Made by a program: the position numbers and the translations under genes. DNA of 51,287 nt, from NCBI RefSeq assembly GCF_000364625.1, contig NZ_KB822622.1:1-51287 (forward strand). The letters run 5' to 3'. The notes beneath the pieces are model-generated. The model saw nothing but the letters and a program-made list of their open reading frames with translations, was not told the origin of the DNA and did no database searches. Shown here piece by piece: positions 26,199 through 36,111 of the stretch (positions are counted from its first letter, which is position 1; the number at the start of each line of letters is the position of its first letter). This DNA is from Pseudomonas thermotolerans DSM 14292. GTDB lineage: Bacteria; Pseudomonadota; Gammaproteobacteria; Pseudomonadales; Pseudomonadaceae.

Positions 26199-26912
26199 AT
26201 GAGCACGCCCCTGCTGGACATCCGCATCGAGCGCAAGAGCTTCGCCGGCGCCACCGTATTGCAGAACCTCGGTCTGCGGCTGGCCGAACGGGAGATCGTC
26301 AGCCTGCTCGGCCCCAGCGGCTGCGGCAAGAGCACCCTGCTACGCATCGCCGCCGGCCTGGAGCGCGACTTCAGCGGCCGGGTGCTGCGCGCCGACGGTG
26401 CGGTGGCCTTCGTGTTCCAGGAGCCGCGACTGATGCCCTGGCTGACGGTGGCGGAGAACATCGGCTTCGCCGACGATCGAGACTACGACCGCGAGCGGGT
26501 CGCCCAGCTGATCGCCGAGGTGGGCCTGGAGGGCTTCGCCGAGGCCCTGCCCAAGCAGCTCTCCGGCGGCATGGCGCAGCGCGTCGCCCTGGCCCGCGGA
26601 CTCTACTCGCGGCCGCGGGTGTTGCTGCTCGACGAGCCGTTCAGCGCGGTGGACGCCTTCACCCGCATGAAGCTGCAGGACCTGCTGCTGCAGTTGGCCG
26701 AGCACCACGCCATCGCCTTGCTGCTGGTCACCCACGACGTGGATGAGGCCCTGTACCTCAGCGACCGGGTGCTGGTGATGGGCAGCCGGCCCAGTGGCAT
26801 CCGCCAGGAGCTTTCGGTCGCCCTGCCGCGTCCCCGCGACCGCCGCGATCCCGAGCTGGCGCGGCTGAAGGCCGAGGCGCTGACCGAGCTGCATCTGGCC
26901 CATGCGATTTGA
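26199..26912 (+). CDS. Sulfonate-type ABC transporter ATP-binding protein (SsuB-like)
   Basis: This 237-residue ATPase has Walker A GPSGCGKSTLL, Q-loop FQEPRLMPW, signature LSGGMAQRVALARGL, Walker B VLLLDEPFSAVDAFTR and switch VTHDVDEAL. All match the SsuB/TauB family. The ATG follows the permease stop by 2 nt, so the three genes are translationally coupled. It is the last gene of the operon; a large hairpin lies in the intergenic region downstream. Confidence 0.9.
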   Translation: MSTPLLDIRIERKSFAGATVLQNLGLRLAEREIVSLLGPSGCGKSTLLRIAAGLERDFSGRVLRADGAVAFVFQEPRLMPWLTVAENIGFADDRDYDRERVAQLIAEVGLEGFAEALPKQLSGGMAQRVALARGLYSRPRVLLLDEPFSAVDAFTRMKLQDLLLQLAEHHAIALLLVTHDVDEALYLSDRVLVMGSRPSGIRQELSVALPRPRDRRDPELARLKAEALTELHLAHAI

Positions 26913-27081
26913 GGAAACCGGCTGACTCGAAGAGCGGGGCGGCGTTGTTCAGGTATAGCGGCCGTTCCCGCTCCCCAGCCTTCCAGGGCTAGGGGGGAGG
27001 GCGGCGCGGCGGTGCGAGGCCGGAGCCGGCGCCTTCAGCCTGCCGGACAGGCTTGGGGCTGGCTCCCCCGCCGACAGGCGG

Positions 27082-27124
27082 CTCCCCCAGATCCCCTCTC
27101 CCATCGGGAGAGAGGCTGGGGGAG
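27082..27124. terminator. Large hairpin between convergent operons
   Basis: CTCCCCCAG (27082-27090) pairs with CTGGGGGAG (27116-27124), enclosing CCTCTCCC/GGGAGAGG. It lies in the 218-bp gap between the converging ssuB-like and amidohydrolase genes and could slow both transcripts. There is no T run, so it may instead be a dispersed Pseudomonas repeat. The rest of 26913-27081 shows nothing I can identify. Confidence 0.4.
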
Positions 27125-27130
27125 AGGTCC

Positions 27131-27976
27131 TTACAGGCCGAACAGCCGCGCCGCGTTGCCGTAGAAGAACTTCTCCAGCACCTCGTCGCGGAAGCCGAGG
27201 CGCCGGGCGTCCTCGATGCTCTGACGGATCGGCCGGAAGGTGTAGGAGGAGCCGAACAGCAGCTGCTCGGCGAGGAAGCCGTTGGCAGCCTGCACGTAGG
27301 CCTCGCTGCCGGGCAGGAACAGGTACATGTCCGGCACCAGGTGGATGTTCTCGTAGCGGAAGGCCACGCCCAGGGCCTGCTGCACGTTGGGCCAGTAGCC
27401 GTGGTAGGCGATGATGGGCAGCTGCGGGAAGGCGCGAGCCACGGCGGCGAGACGGCCAGGGTCGTTGTAGGCCGGGTCCGGGGTGGTCGGGCCGCTCATC
27501 AGGAACAGCGGTACGCCCTTGCTCTGCAGGTGCTCGTAGATCGGCCAGTAGAGCGGATCGTCCGGGTGCCGGGGCGGCTCGCCGAAGCCTGGTTCCAGGT
27601 CGATGCCGGCCAGGCCCAGTTGGTCGATGGCCCGGTCGATCTCCGCCAGTGCCGCTTCGACGCCCTGCAGGGCTGGGTCCACCGCGCCGATGCCGAGCAG
27701 TTCGGCATGGCCGTGGACGATCTGCTGGATTTTGTCGTTGGGCAGGTGCTGGCTCGGGGTGTGGCGGCCGACCACCACCGCCTTGGTCAGGCCCGCCTCG
27801 CGCACTTCGGCGAGGAAGCCTTCCTGGCTCAGGGAGCGCTCGAAGTGGTCGTCCGGCCCGCGGGTGCCGACCCGCCGGTTCAGCCAGCGGGCGGTGGCGT
27901 GTTCCGGCGTGCCGGGGGCACCCCCGAAGAATGGGTGCAGGAAGGCCGGCCGACAGCGCATGTCGATGACTTTCAC
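27131..27976 (-). CDS. Amidohydrolase-family protein in the msu operon
   Basis: This 281-residue protein has the TIM-barrel amidohydrolase (Amidohydro_2, ACMSD-like) pattern: IDMRCRPAF at the start, [40 protein letters not shown] and [10 protein letters not shown], the last typical of the family C-terminus (NA.RL.GL). The usual first metal motif H-x-H is replaced by R-C-R, so it may use a different metal site or none. The GTG start overlaps the TGA of the upstream monooxygenase gene (GTGA), indicating translational coupling in the msu operon. A role in processing a carbon product or C-S/C-N intermediate is plausible but unproven. Confidence 0.75.
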   Translation of the reverse strand: MKVIDMRCRPAFLHPFFGGAPGTPEHATARWLNRRVGTRGPDDHFERSLSQEGFLAEVREAGLTKAVVVGRHTPSQHLPNDKIQQIVHGHAELLGIGAVDPALQGVEAALAEIDRAIDQLGLAGIDLEPGFGEPPRHPDDPLYWPIYEHLQSKGVPLFLMSGPTTPDPAYNDPGRLAAVARAFPQLPIIAYHGYWPNVQQALGVAFRYENIHLVPDMYLFLPGSEAYVQAANGFLAEQLLFGSSYTFRPIRQSIEDARRLGFRDEVLEKFFYGNAARLFGL

Positions 27977-29109
27977 GCGGCGTTCTCCTTGCTGGTGGTG
28001 GCGCGCACGTCGAAGGCCCCGCCGGTGAGCACGCCGTCCACGGTGACGCGACCCTTGCCGGGCAGTAGCGGGAAGACCAGTTCGGCGAAGCGGTAGGCCT
28101 CTTCCAGGTGCGGGTAGCCGGAGAGCACGAAGGTGTCCACGCCCAGGTCGGCGTATTCCTTGAGGCGCGCGGCCACGGTTTCGGGATCGCCGACCAGCGC
28201 GGTGCCGGCGCCGCCGCGCACCAGGCCGACGCCGGCCCAGAGGTTGGGGGCGACTTCCAGCTTGTCGCGGCGTCCGCCGTGCAGCGCGGCCATGCGCCGC
28301 TGGCCCTCGGAGTCCATCTTCGCGTAGTTGGCCTGGGCCTTGGCGATGGTCTCGTCGTCGAGGTGCTTGATCAACTCGTCGGCGGCGGCCCAGGCGGCCT
28401 CGTTGGTCTCGCGGACGATCACGTGCAGGCGCACGCCGAAGCGCACGCTACGGCCGTGCCTGGCGGCGCGCGCACGGACGTCGGCGATCTTCTCGGCCAC
28501 CGCGGCCGGTGGCTCGCCCCAGGTCAGGTAGGCGTCCACGTGCTTGGCGGCCAACTCGTGGGCGGCGGCCGAGGAGCCGCCAAAGTACAGCGGCGGGTAG
28601 GGTTTCTGCACCGGCGGGAAGAAGTTCTGCGCGCCCTGCACCTTCAGGTACTGGCCGTCGAAGTCCACGGTCTCGCCGGAGAGCAGCCGGCGCCAGATGG
28701 TCAGGAATTCGTCGGAGGCCGCGTAGCGCTCGTCGTGGGAGAGGAACACGCCGTCGGCGGCCAGCTCGGTGGCGTCGCCGCCGGGCACCACGTTGAGCAG
28801 CAGGCGGCCGCCGCTGGCCTGGTCGAGGGTCGCCGCCTGGCGCGCGGTGGCGGTGGGGTTGCCGAGGCTGGTGCGCAGGGCCACCAGCAGCTTGATGCGG
28901 CGGGTCACCGGCACCAGGCTGGAGGCGGTCACCCAGGGGTCCAGGCAGCTGCTGCCGGTGGGGATCAGCAGGCCGTCGTAGCCGAGCTGGTCGGCGGCCA
29001 CGGCGATCTGCCGCATGTATTCGTTGGTCGCCGGACGACCGCTGTCCGACTTGCCCAGGTAGCGGGTGTCGCCGGAGGTGGGCAGGAACCAGAAGATGTC
29101 GAGACTCAT
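27973..29109 (-). CDS. msuD: FMNH2-dependent alkanesulfonate/methanesulfonate monooxygenase (SsuD/MsuD)
   Basis: This 378-residue luciferase-like monooxygenase starts [19 protein letters not shown]. It keeps SsuD active-site residues: Cys55 in [20 protein letters not shown] with the Arg-x-His pair, [19 protein letters not shown], and LSGYPHLEE with the tyrosine. SsuD/MsuD cleave sulfonates to an aldehyde plus sulfite with FMNH2 and oxygen. The gene context with msuE, an msuC-like gene and sfnR favours the name msuD over ssuD. The substrate range (methanesulfonate only or longer chains) cannot be read from sequence. About 105 nt of noncoding DNA separates it from sfnR. Confidence 0.82.
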   Translation of the reverse strand: MSLDIFWFLPTSGDTRYLGKSDSGRPATNEYMRQIAVAADQLGYDGLLIPTGSSCLDPWVTASSLVPVTRRIKLLVALRTSLGNPTATARQAATLDQASGGRLLLNVVPGGDATELAADGVFLSHDERYAASDEFLTIWRRLLSGETVDFDGQYLKVQGAQNFFPPVQKPYPPLYFGGSSAAAHELAAKHVDAYLTWGEPPAAVAEKIADVRARAARHGRSVRFGVRLHVIVRETNEAAWAAADELIKHLDDETIAKAQANYAKMDSEGQRRMAALHGGRRDKLEVAPNLWAGVGLVRGGAGTALVGDPETVAARLKEYADLGVDTFVLSGYPHLEEAYRFAELVFPLLPGKGRVTVDGVLTGGAFDVRATTSKENAA

Positions 29110-29213
29110 GTGTGCTTCCTCGTTGCTGTGGAATGGGCAACGCAAGGTTGGTCAGGCTGGAGTTGGCGACGATTTGCGGAATTTCGCCGGCATTCGCCGC
29201 CATTTCCAGCTCT

Positions 29214-30320
<1,107 letters not shown>

Positions 30321-30329
30321 GGGCATCCC

Positions 30330-31517
30330 TTAGGAATAGAAGGTGGGCGTCGGGTGCACCTGGTTCAGGGCCCAGTCGCCCAGTTCCACGAGCTTGTAGT
30401 CCAGCGGGTCGTGCAGGCTCTGGGTACGCAGGTTGCGCCAGTAGCGGTCGAGGCGCAGCGCGGCGCTGGTGGCGCGGGCGCCAGTGACCTCGAAGATGCG
30501 GCTGCAGACGTCCAGGCCGGTACGGATGGCGTTGACCTTGGCCGCGGCTATGGCCAGGGCCAGTTGCCCGCGTTCCTCGCTGCCCAGGGCGTGCTCCTTG
30601 GCCCAGGCCTCGTCGAGCAGCCCGGCGGCGCGTTCGACCAGTGCCCGCACGGCTTCCAGACCGGCCCAGAACTCGCCGTAGTGGCGCAGCACATAGGGGT
30701 CCTCGCTGACGTGCTCGGCCTTGGACCTGAACCAGGGACGGCTTTCCTTGAGGGTGTAGCTGCGCGCTTCCTCCAGGGCGCCTTCGGCGATGCCGAGGAA
30801 CAGGTGGGCGAAGATCAGTTGGGCTATCAGCGGGCGCAGGCAGGCGAAGGGGGTGCTCAGCGGGCCGGGGTCCAGCAGCAGCTCGTGCTCCTCGACACGC
30901 ACCCGCTCGAAGGTGGCGCTGCCACTGTCAGTCTGCCGCTGGCCCATGTTGTCCCAGTCACCGTGCAGGGTGATGCCGGTGCGTCCGCTGGGGATGGCGG
31001 CGATCAGCAGCTTGCCGCCGGCGCTTTCGTCGATCGCCGAGGCGATCAGCATTTCCGAATCGCTGGCTCCGGAGCAGAAGCTCTTCTTGCCGGAGAATTC
31101 CCGCCAGCCGTCGAACTTCTTCACCACGGTGCGCTTGTCCAGGGGGTTCAGGGCGTTGCCCCAGAACCAGTTCTTGCGCGCGGTCTGCTCGAACCAGGGC
31201 TGCCACTGGTCGGGACGGGAGAACAGCCGCACGGTAGCCAGCATCAGGTGCTGGAAGCCGAACACGTGGGCGATGGAGCTGTCCACCCTGGCGAATTCGC
31301 GGACCACGCTCAGGGTCTCGCTCCAGTTGGCGCCGAGGCCGCCGAACTGGGTGGGAATGCTCAAAGCCAGCAGACCGCTGGCGCGGATGGCGTCGCGCTG
31401 GGCCTTCGGAGTGCCGCCGCGGGCATCCCGTTCGGCGGCGGTTTCGGCGAACTCGGCGGCCAGTTGGCGGGCGATCTGCAGCGGGTTCGCTGGGGTGGGG
31501 CGTTGTTGGGCGCTCAC
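30330..31517 (-). CDS. msuC: MsuC-like FMNH2-dependent monooxygenase (acyl-CoA dehydrogenase fold)
   Basis: This 395-residue protein has SIPTQFGGLGANWSETLSVV, FGNAL-type WFWGNALNPLDKRTVVKKFD, FSGKKSFCSGASDSEMLIAS, WDNMGQRQTDSGSATFERVR and a C-terminal DRYWRNLRTQSLHDPLDYK. It belongs with the SfnB/DszC/MsuC group. MsuC oxidises methanesulfinate to methanesulfonate using FMNH2, bridging SfnG and MsuD. Its position between msuE and sfnR-msuD supports this name. The start is a GTG at 31517 with GAGGA upstream; no better ATG lies near. It ends 10 nt before the sfnR start. Confidence 0.72.
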   Translation of the reverse strand: MSAQQRPTPANPLQIARQLAAEFAETAAERDARGGTPKAQRDAIRASGLLALSIPTQFGGLGANWSETLSVVREFARVDSSIAHVFGFQHLMLATVRLFSRPDQWQPWFEQTARKNWFWGNALNPLDKRTVVKKFDGWREFSGKKSFCSGASDSEMLIASAIDESAGGKLLIAAIPSGRTGITLHGDWDNMGQRQTDSGSATFERVRVEEHELLLDPGPLSTPFACLRPLIAQLIFAHLFLGIAEGALEEARSYTLKESRPWFRSKAEHVSEDPYVLRHYGEFWAGLEAVRALVERAAGLLDEAWAKEHALGSEERGQLALAIAAAKVNAIRTGLDVCSRIFEVTGARATSAALRLDRYWRNLRTQSLHDPLDYKLVELGDWALNQVHPTPTFYS

Positions 31518-31563
31518 GCGAGAGTCCTCTTGTTCCTGTCCTGGATGGCCGGGGCGGCGCCTT

Positions 31564-32124
31564 TCAGGCGATCTTGCGCAGCAGCTGCTGTTCGGCGAAC
31601 AGCGGCAGGGCGCGTTCGGCGGCCAGGCGGATGCGCGCCTGGAGGGCTTCGCTGGTGATCTGGTAGTCCTGGAAGTCGGCTTCCGCGGCATACACGCCGA
31701 TCGGCAGGGTGAGCGACTGGAAGAAGCTGAACAGCGGGCGCAGCTGGTGGTCGAGGATCAGGGCGTGGCGCTCGCTGCCGCCGGTGGCGGCGAGCAGCAC
31801 CGGGGTGTCGATCAGCGCCTCCTGGCCGATCAGGTCGAACAGGTGCTTGAACAGCCCCGGGTAGGTGCCGCGATACACCGGCGTGGCGACCACCAGCAGG
31901 TCGGCCTCCTCGATGCGGCGCAGCTCGCGCTCCACGCTTTCCGGTAGCTCCTTGCGCCACAGCGCGCTGCCCAGCGGGCGGGCGATGTCGCCCAGTTCAA
32001 TGAGGTAGCTGTCGATCGCCAGGTGCTTGCCGAGTTCGGCGAGCAGCGCTTGGGTCAGCGCCAGGGTGCGTGAGGGACGGGAGGTGCCGCCGGAGACGGC
32101 GACGACTTTCAGGGGAGTGCTCAT
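31564..32124 (-). CDS. msuE: NADH-dependent FMN reductase MsuE
   Basis: This 186-residue flavodoxin-like reductase has VVAVSGGTSRPSRTLALTQA at the phosphate loop, LLVVATPVYRGTYPGLFKHL and LLAATGGSERHALILDHQLR. It is homologous to SfnF at 16294 and to MsuE of P. aeruginosa. It supplies FMNH2 to the MsuC- and MsuD-type monooxygenases of the same operon. It is the first gene, about 40 nt downstream of a sigma-54-like promoter. Confidence 0.88.
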   Translation of the reverse strand: MSTPLKVVAVSGGTSRPSRTLALTQALLAELGKHLAIDSYLIELGDIARPLGSALWRKELPESVERELRRIEEADLLVVATPVYRGTYPGLFKHLFDLIGQEALIDTPVLLAATGGSERHALILDHQLRPLFSFFQSLTLPIGVYAAEADFQDYQITSEALQARIRLAAERALPLFAEQQLLRKIA

Positions 32125-32164
32125 CTGCGAGGTTCCTGTGGAAGTTGCTCGGAGTGCCGGGCGG

Positions 32165-32180
32165 AGCAATTGCCGTACCA
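32165..32180 (-). promoter_or_regulatory. Sigma-54 promoter for the msuE-msuC-sfnR-msuD operon
   Basis: On the minus strand the sequence is TGGTACG-GCAA-TTGCT, with GG (complement of 32178-32179) and GC 10 nt apart and a consensus -12 element. AAAAGTCCTTTGAA lies just upstream (32185-32198). The msuE ATG is about 40 nt downstream. Confidence 0.72.
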
Positions 32181-32263
32181 ATGGAAAAGTCCTTTGAAAT
32201 CAGCTGGATATGGAAATCCAGAGCGCCCGCCCGTGTTGGCTGGGAGGATCAACTGCTGATTCG

Positions 32264-32307
32264 CTGTTGCTGGGCAGACAGTTGATTGGCTGTTGCTGGA
32301 GCAACAG
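32264..32307. promoter_or_regulatory. Paired SfnR-type upstream sites for the msuE operon, including the perfect palindrome
   Basis: CTGTTGCTGGGCAGACAG (32264-32281) and CTGTTGCTGGAGCAACAG (32290-32307). The second is a perfect inverted repeat (CTGTTGCT, 2-bp spacer, AGCAACAG) and is the best example in the window. Spacing is 26 bp here. The nearer site is 85 bp from the -24 GG, farther than in the other promoters. Confidence 0.65.
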
Positions 32308-32468
32308 TTCGCGAAGCCAGGCGTTCGCCATGCACTGGCGCCTTTTATAGAACGGACCTTTTATTTCTAAAAATAATTGATGTAAATATTTATATTTCCT
32401 AAAGGAATATAAGTGGTCCGCTACGAAACGGATTGCTGCATGGAGGGCAGGGGCCTCGCGGCTGGCCG

Positions 32469-32486
32469 CTGACCGCCGGGCAACAG
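32469..32486. promoter_or_regulatory. Isolated SfnR-type site
   Basis: CTGACCGCCGGGCAACAG fits the 18-bp pattern but has no clear partner and no -24/-12 promoter beside it. It may be a distal msuE site or a leftover of a lost gene. The surrounding interval 32308-32517 also holds a very AT-rich stretch (32340-32412) but no gene. Confidence 0.35.
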
Positions 32487-32517
32487 CGACACCAGCGGCG
32501 TGGCCCAGCTGAAGTGA

Positions 32518-32800
32518 TGCGCGAGCGGCGTCGGCACCGCCTGGTACGAGCGGAGTCGTGGCGATGCCTTCGGCGTCGGCTTGTCGGAGAAGATCCAGAG
32601 TGGCTACCGCTGGCTGGGTAGGCACTACGAGGTGGCGACCAGGTGTTCATCCTCGGCTTCAGCCGCGGTGCCTACTCGGTGCCCAGCCTGGTGGGGCTGA
32701 TCCGCAACGCCGGGCTGTTATGCCCGGAGCATGGGCGGCGCGCCGCCGATGCCTACGTCCTGTACCGCAGCAGCGACGAGGGAACGAATCCGCCCGTGCC
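32518..32800 (+). pseudogene. Fragment of a DUF2235 (T6SS Tle1-like) hydrolase-family gene, frameshifted
   Basis: Translation of 32524-32625 gives GVGTAWYERSRGDAFGVGL and then SEKIQSGYRWLGRHYEV. After a one-base frame change near 32630 the similarity continues as DQVFILGFSRGAYSVPSLVG, then LIRNAGLL and DAYVLYRSSDE. GFSRGA is the nucleophile motif of the DUF2235 alpha/beta hydrolases, which include type VI secretion phospholipase effectors. An in-frame stop sits upstream (32515) and the C-terminal part is missing, so this is a remnant. Confidence 0.65.
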
Positions 32801-32889
32801 CGCTGGTGGTGCGGCCGCAACGCCCAAACAACCGGACCCTCGCCAAGGGAAGCCCCCAAAAGGGGCGTGTGACGCCGTGACGCACAGAG

Positions 32890-33099
32890 TTGTGCACAAT
32901 CGTAAAACATCGTGGGAAGCAGCTCGCAGAATCCTACGTAACTGCTTGATTCTTCGTGGCGTGTTTTTAAGTCAATGAAAAATATGGATTTTTTCATTGG
33001 TGAAAAAACTGCCAATTTGACTCGGAGCCCCGAACGATAGGGCCTTGCGATCCTTTCGCCCAAGTTGTCCACGAAGTTATCCACAGCTTCTGTGGATTG
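32890..33099. promoter_or_regulatory. DnaA-box-like cluster with AT-rich segment and hairpins
   Basis: The interval 32801-33203 has no evident gene. It contains a perfect DnaA box TTATCCACA (33077-33085), with near matches TTGTGCACA (32890-32898), TTGTCCACG (33065-33073) and inverted TGTGGATTG (33091-33099). The last lies in the perfect hairpin ATCCACAG-CTT-CTGTGGAT (33079-33097). Upstream is an AT-rich stretch with the inverted repeat CAATGAAAAA/TTTTTCATTG (32973-32982, 32990-32999). It could bind DnaA for regulation; nothing shows that it is an origin. Confidence 0.35.
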
Positions 33100-33203
33100 T
33101 CGAAAGCCCCGCCGTGGAACGTAAAACGCCGCTTCTGACAAGTCTTTACCAGCTCGGGAAAATCGGTAGAGTGCGCGCCTTCCAAGTCACCAGCTGCCGA
33201 TTC

Positions 33204-33503
33204 ATGCCGAGTTCAACCCCCGTCCGTTCCGCCCAGCCCCGTCTGCCGCTGCGTCTCGCCCTGTGGATGCTCGACCGGCCGGAACTGGGGCGGCGCATCT
33301 GGGTCAAGCGGGTCGCCGGCAACCTGCTCAAGCGCCATGCGCGGCGCGGCGTGGTGGCTGCGCAGAGCCGTCTCGGCCAACTGCTGTGCAGCGAGTGCGG
33401 TAATGCACGCGACCGGCGCATCGGTCTCGAGCTGCTGCGTCAGGCGGCTCGCGGCGGCGATGCCCGTGCCCGGCAGGCGCTCCTGCACCTGGAACGAGCC
33501 TGA
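33204..33503 (+). CDS. Small Sel1-like repeat protein
   Basis: This 99-residue basic protein has a C-terminal segment (AAQSRLGQLLCSECGNARDR, then GLELLRQAARGGDARARQALL) that reads as one to two Sel1/TPR-like helical repeats. The N-terminal half is rich in Arg and Lys. The ATG at 33204 was chosen because the longer frame runs through the DnaA-box region. It lies 53 nt upstream of rmuC on the same strand. Function unknown; Sel1 repeats usually mediate protein contacts. Confidence 0.65.
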   Translation: MPSSTPVRSAQPRLPLRLALWMLDRPELGRRIWVKRVAGNLLKRHARRGVVAAQSRLGQLLCSECGNARDRRIGLELLRQAARGGDARARQALLHLERA

Positions 33504-33556
33504 GCCGCCGGCGCTGCGCTGGTTATACTGCCCGGCAGTCCCGCGCGGAGCCGCCC

Positions 33557-35029
33557 ATGACCCTCGATCTGCCCAACCTGCTGCTCGGCCTGGCCCTCGC
33601 CGCCGTGCCTTCCGCTCTCCTGGTATGGCGCCTGCAGCGAGCCCTGGCCCGCCAGCGCACTGACAACGCCCTGCTCGAAGAACGCCTGAGCCATGCCCAA
33701 CTGGCCCAGGACGGGCTGAGCGCGCAGCTCGACGAATACCGTGACGAGGTAGCCGAGCTGCACGAGCACAGGGCCGACCAGCAGGCCGAACTGGCCGCCC
33801 TGCGCCGCGAGACCGACCTGCTGCAGGCGGAACGCCGCGCCAGCCGCGAAGCCGCCCAGGCCTGGGCCGAGGAGCGCGAGCGCCGCGAGGCCGAGCTGCG
33901 CCGCCTGGACGCCGAGCGCGCCGCGCTGCTCGCCGAGCTGCGCGAACAGCGCGACAGCCACCAGCAGCGCCTGGCCGACCTGCAGGGCGCCCGCGACGAG
34001 CTGCGCGCGCAGTTCGCCGAGCTGGCCGGGAAGATCTTCGACGAGCGCGAGCAGCGCTTCGCGGAAACCAGCCAGCAACGCCTCGGTCAACTGCTCGACC
34101 CGCTGCGCGAACGCATCCAGGCCTTCGAGAAGCGCGTCGAGGAGAGCTACCAGCAGGAGGCCCGCGAGCGCTTTTCCCTGGCCAGGGAGCTGGAGCGCCT
34201 GCAGCTGCTCAACCAGCGCCTGAGCGACGAGGCCACCAACCTGACCCGCGCCCTTCAGGGCCAGAAGATCCAGGGCAACTGGGGCGAGCTGGTGCTCGAG
34301 CGGGTTCTCGAGCACGCCGGGCTGGAGAAGGGTCGCGAATACCAGACCCAGGTCAGCCTGCGCAGTAGCGAGGGCGAGCGCTTCCAGCCGGACGTGCTGA
34401 TCCGGCTGCCCGGCGACAAGCAGGTAGTGGTGGACGCCAAGGTCAGCCTGACCGCCTACCAGCAGTTGATTGCCGCCGGGGACGAGCAGCAGCGCCAGAG
34501 CGCCCTCAAGCAGCACGTGCAGTCCCTGCGCAACCACCTCAAGGGCCTCTCGGTGAAGGACTACCAGCGTCTGGAAGGGCTGCACAGCCTGGACTTCGTG
34601 CTGCTCTTCGTGCCTATCGAGGCGGCCTTCGCCGCCGCCCTGCAGGCCGACCCGGAGCTGTTCCGCGAGGCCTTCGAGCGCAACGTGGTGATCGTCAGCC
34701 CGACCACCCTGCTGGCCACGCTGCGGGTCATCGACAGTCTCTGGCGCCAGGAGCGGCAGAGCCAGAACGCCCGGGAGATCGCCGAGCGCGCCGGGGCGCT
34801 GTACGACAAGTTCGTCGCCTTCGTCGCCGATCTCGACGAGATGGGCAGCCGCCTGCAGCAGCTGGACAAGGCCTACGCCGCGGCGCGCAACAAGCTGGTG
34901 GAGGGCCGTGGCAACCTGGTCGGTCGGGTGGAGAACCTCAAGCTGCTCGGTGCTCGGGCCAGCAAGAGCCTGCCCGCCGAGCTGCTGGAGCGCGCCGCGG
35001 TGCCCTTGCTCGACGACACCGGGGACTAG
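33557..35029 (+). CDS. rmuC: DNA recombination protein RmuC
   Basis: This 490-residue protein has an N-terminal membrane segment (about residues 5-25) and a long Glu/Arg/Leu-rich coiled coil (about 30-200). The RmuC domain follows with QGNWGELVLERVLEHAGL, FQPDVLIRLPGDKQVVVDAK, DFVLLFVPIEAAFAAAL and IVSPTTLLATLRVIDSLWRQ, the last typical of its nuclease-like core. RmuC limits inverted-repeat and other chromosomal rearrangements in E. coli and has a predicted PD-(D/E)XK-type nuclease fold. Confidence 0.92.
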   Translation: MTLDLPNLLLGLALAAVPSALLVWRLQRALARQRTDNALLEERLSHAQLAQDGLSAQLDEYRDEVAELHEHRADQQAELAALRRETDLLQAERRASREAAQAWAEERERREAELRRLDAERAALLAELREQRDSHQQRLADLQGARDELRAQFAELAGKIFDEREQRFAETSQQRLGQLLDPLRERIQAFEKRVEESYQQEARERFSLARELERLQLLNQRLSDEATNLTRALQGQKIQGNWGELVLERVLEHAGLEKGREYQTQVSLRSSEGERFQPDVLIRLPGDKQVVVDAKVSLTAYQQLIAAGDEQQRQSALKQHVQSLRNHLKGLSVKDYQRLEGLHSLDFVLLFVPIEAAFAAALQADPELFREAFERNVVIVSPTTLLATLRVIDSLWRQERQSQNAREIAERAGALYDKFVAFVADLDEMGSRLQQLDKAYAAARNKLVEGRGNLVGRVENLKLLGARASKSLPAELLERAAVPLLDDTGD

Positions 35030-35033
35030 CCGC

Positions 35034-35942
35034 CTATCGGGCCTCCGGCAGTCCGCCGATGAATTCCCGCAGCCACAGCGCCAGCTGGCGCGGTTCGTTG
35101 AGCAGCAGCTGCCAGTGGCCGCGGCGCGTCTGCCGGCGCACCAGGTTCGGAACCCAGCGCTCCAGGCCATCGAACAGCTGCGGTCGCACGTAGCGGTCGC
35201 GGCTCGCCACGATCAGCTGTACCGGCACCCGGGTACGGCGCTCCCGCGGCCGCGAGAGGCGCGCGAAGAAATTGGCGCGGTACAGCTTCACCCCGTGTTC
35301 GCCGTCGGACGCCTGGGTGCTGCCCGGTCGCGGATCGTGGACGCCCTCGAGGCGGTTGAGGAACAGCGGCCAGAGCCGGCCCAGGCCGTGACGCCAGAGA
35401 AACTCCGGCAGCCAGGGAGTGTGGAAGAAGGCGATGTACCAGGAGCTGAGCAACTGGCCGAGCAGCTGTAGGAGGGCCCTGGGGCGGCGTGCGGCGAGAC
35501 GCGCGCGCATCCAATGGCCGACGTGGTCCAGGCAGGGCCCGGAGATGCTGGTGAAGGACGCCAGGAGTGGCTCGATGCGCGGCTCGGTGACCGCCTCCCA
35601 GGCCTGGATCGAGCCCCAGTCGTGGGCCACCAGGTGCACCGGGCGGTCGGGGCTCAGCGCGCGGATCACCGCCTCCAGGTCATTGGCCAGGTGGGCCAGG
35701 CGGTAGGCGCGGGTCTCCCGGGGGATCTGCGAGGCGCCGCTGCCGCGCACGTCGTAGGCCAGCACCTGGAAGTCGGCGGCCAGCAGGCGCGCCAGGGGCA
35801 GCCAGACCTCGTGGCTGTCCGGGTAGCCGTGAACCAGCAGGATCACCGGCGAACCGGCCTTGCCCCAGCGGTAGACGGCCAGCTCGACGCCGTCGCCCAT
35901 CACCCGCAGGCGCTCCGGTCCGAGGTGCAGCGGGGCGTTCAT
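35034..35942 (-). CDS. Alpha/beta hydrolase, epoxide-hydrolase-like
   Basis: This 302-residue protein has VILLVHGYPDSHEVW (oxyanion region), YDVRGSGAS, and the nucleophile elbow LVAHDWGSIQAWE, in which the nucleophile position is Asp (H-D-W-G) as in epoxide hydrolases and haloalkane dehalogenases. The catalytic His is in RRGHWQLLLNEP near the end. The start ATG at 35942 has GGAG 8 nt upstream. Its stop is 4 nt from the converging rmuC stop. The natural substrate is unknown. Confidence 0.8.
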   Translation of the reverse strand: MNAPLHLGPERLRVMGDGVELAVYRWGKAGSPVILLVHGYPDSHEVWLPLARLLAADFQVLAYDVRGSGASQIPRETRAYRLAHLANDLEAVIRALSPDRPVHLVAHDWGSIQAWEAVTEPRIEPLLASFTSISGPCLDHVGHWMRARLAARRPRALLQLLGQLLSSWYIAFFHTPWLPEFLWRHGLGRLWPLFLNRLEGVHDPRPGSTQASDGEHGVKLYRANFFARLSRPRERRTRVPVQLIVASRDRYVRPQLFDGLERWVPNLVRRQTRRGHWQLLLNEPRQLALWLREFIGGLPEAR

Positions 35943-36111
35943 GCCGCGTCTCCGCAGGAGTGGATGAAGAAGTGCATGGGACTCTCTCTCGGTTGCCAGG
36001 CGCGCAGCATGGCGAAGGCGCCGGAGCCGGGCACTCATCCAAGGGCGGGAAGATGGACGGTGTCGTAGGGCCTGCTGTTACCGGCCTACCCAGTGCCGCG
36101 GCGCGGCGGCT

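Noticed and set aside
32890..33099. Chromosomal replication origin
   Set aside because: DnaA boxes are few and the expected neighbours (dnaA, dnaN, rpmH) are absent; kept only as a DnaA-box cluster.
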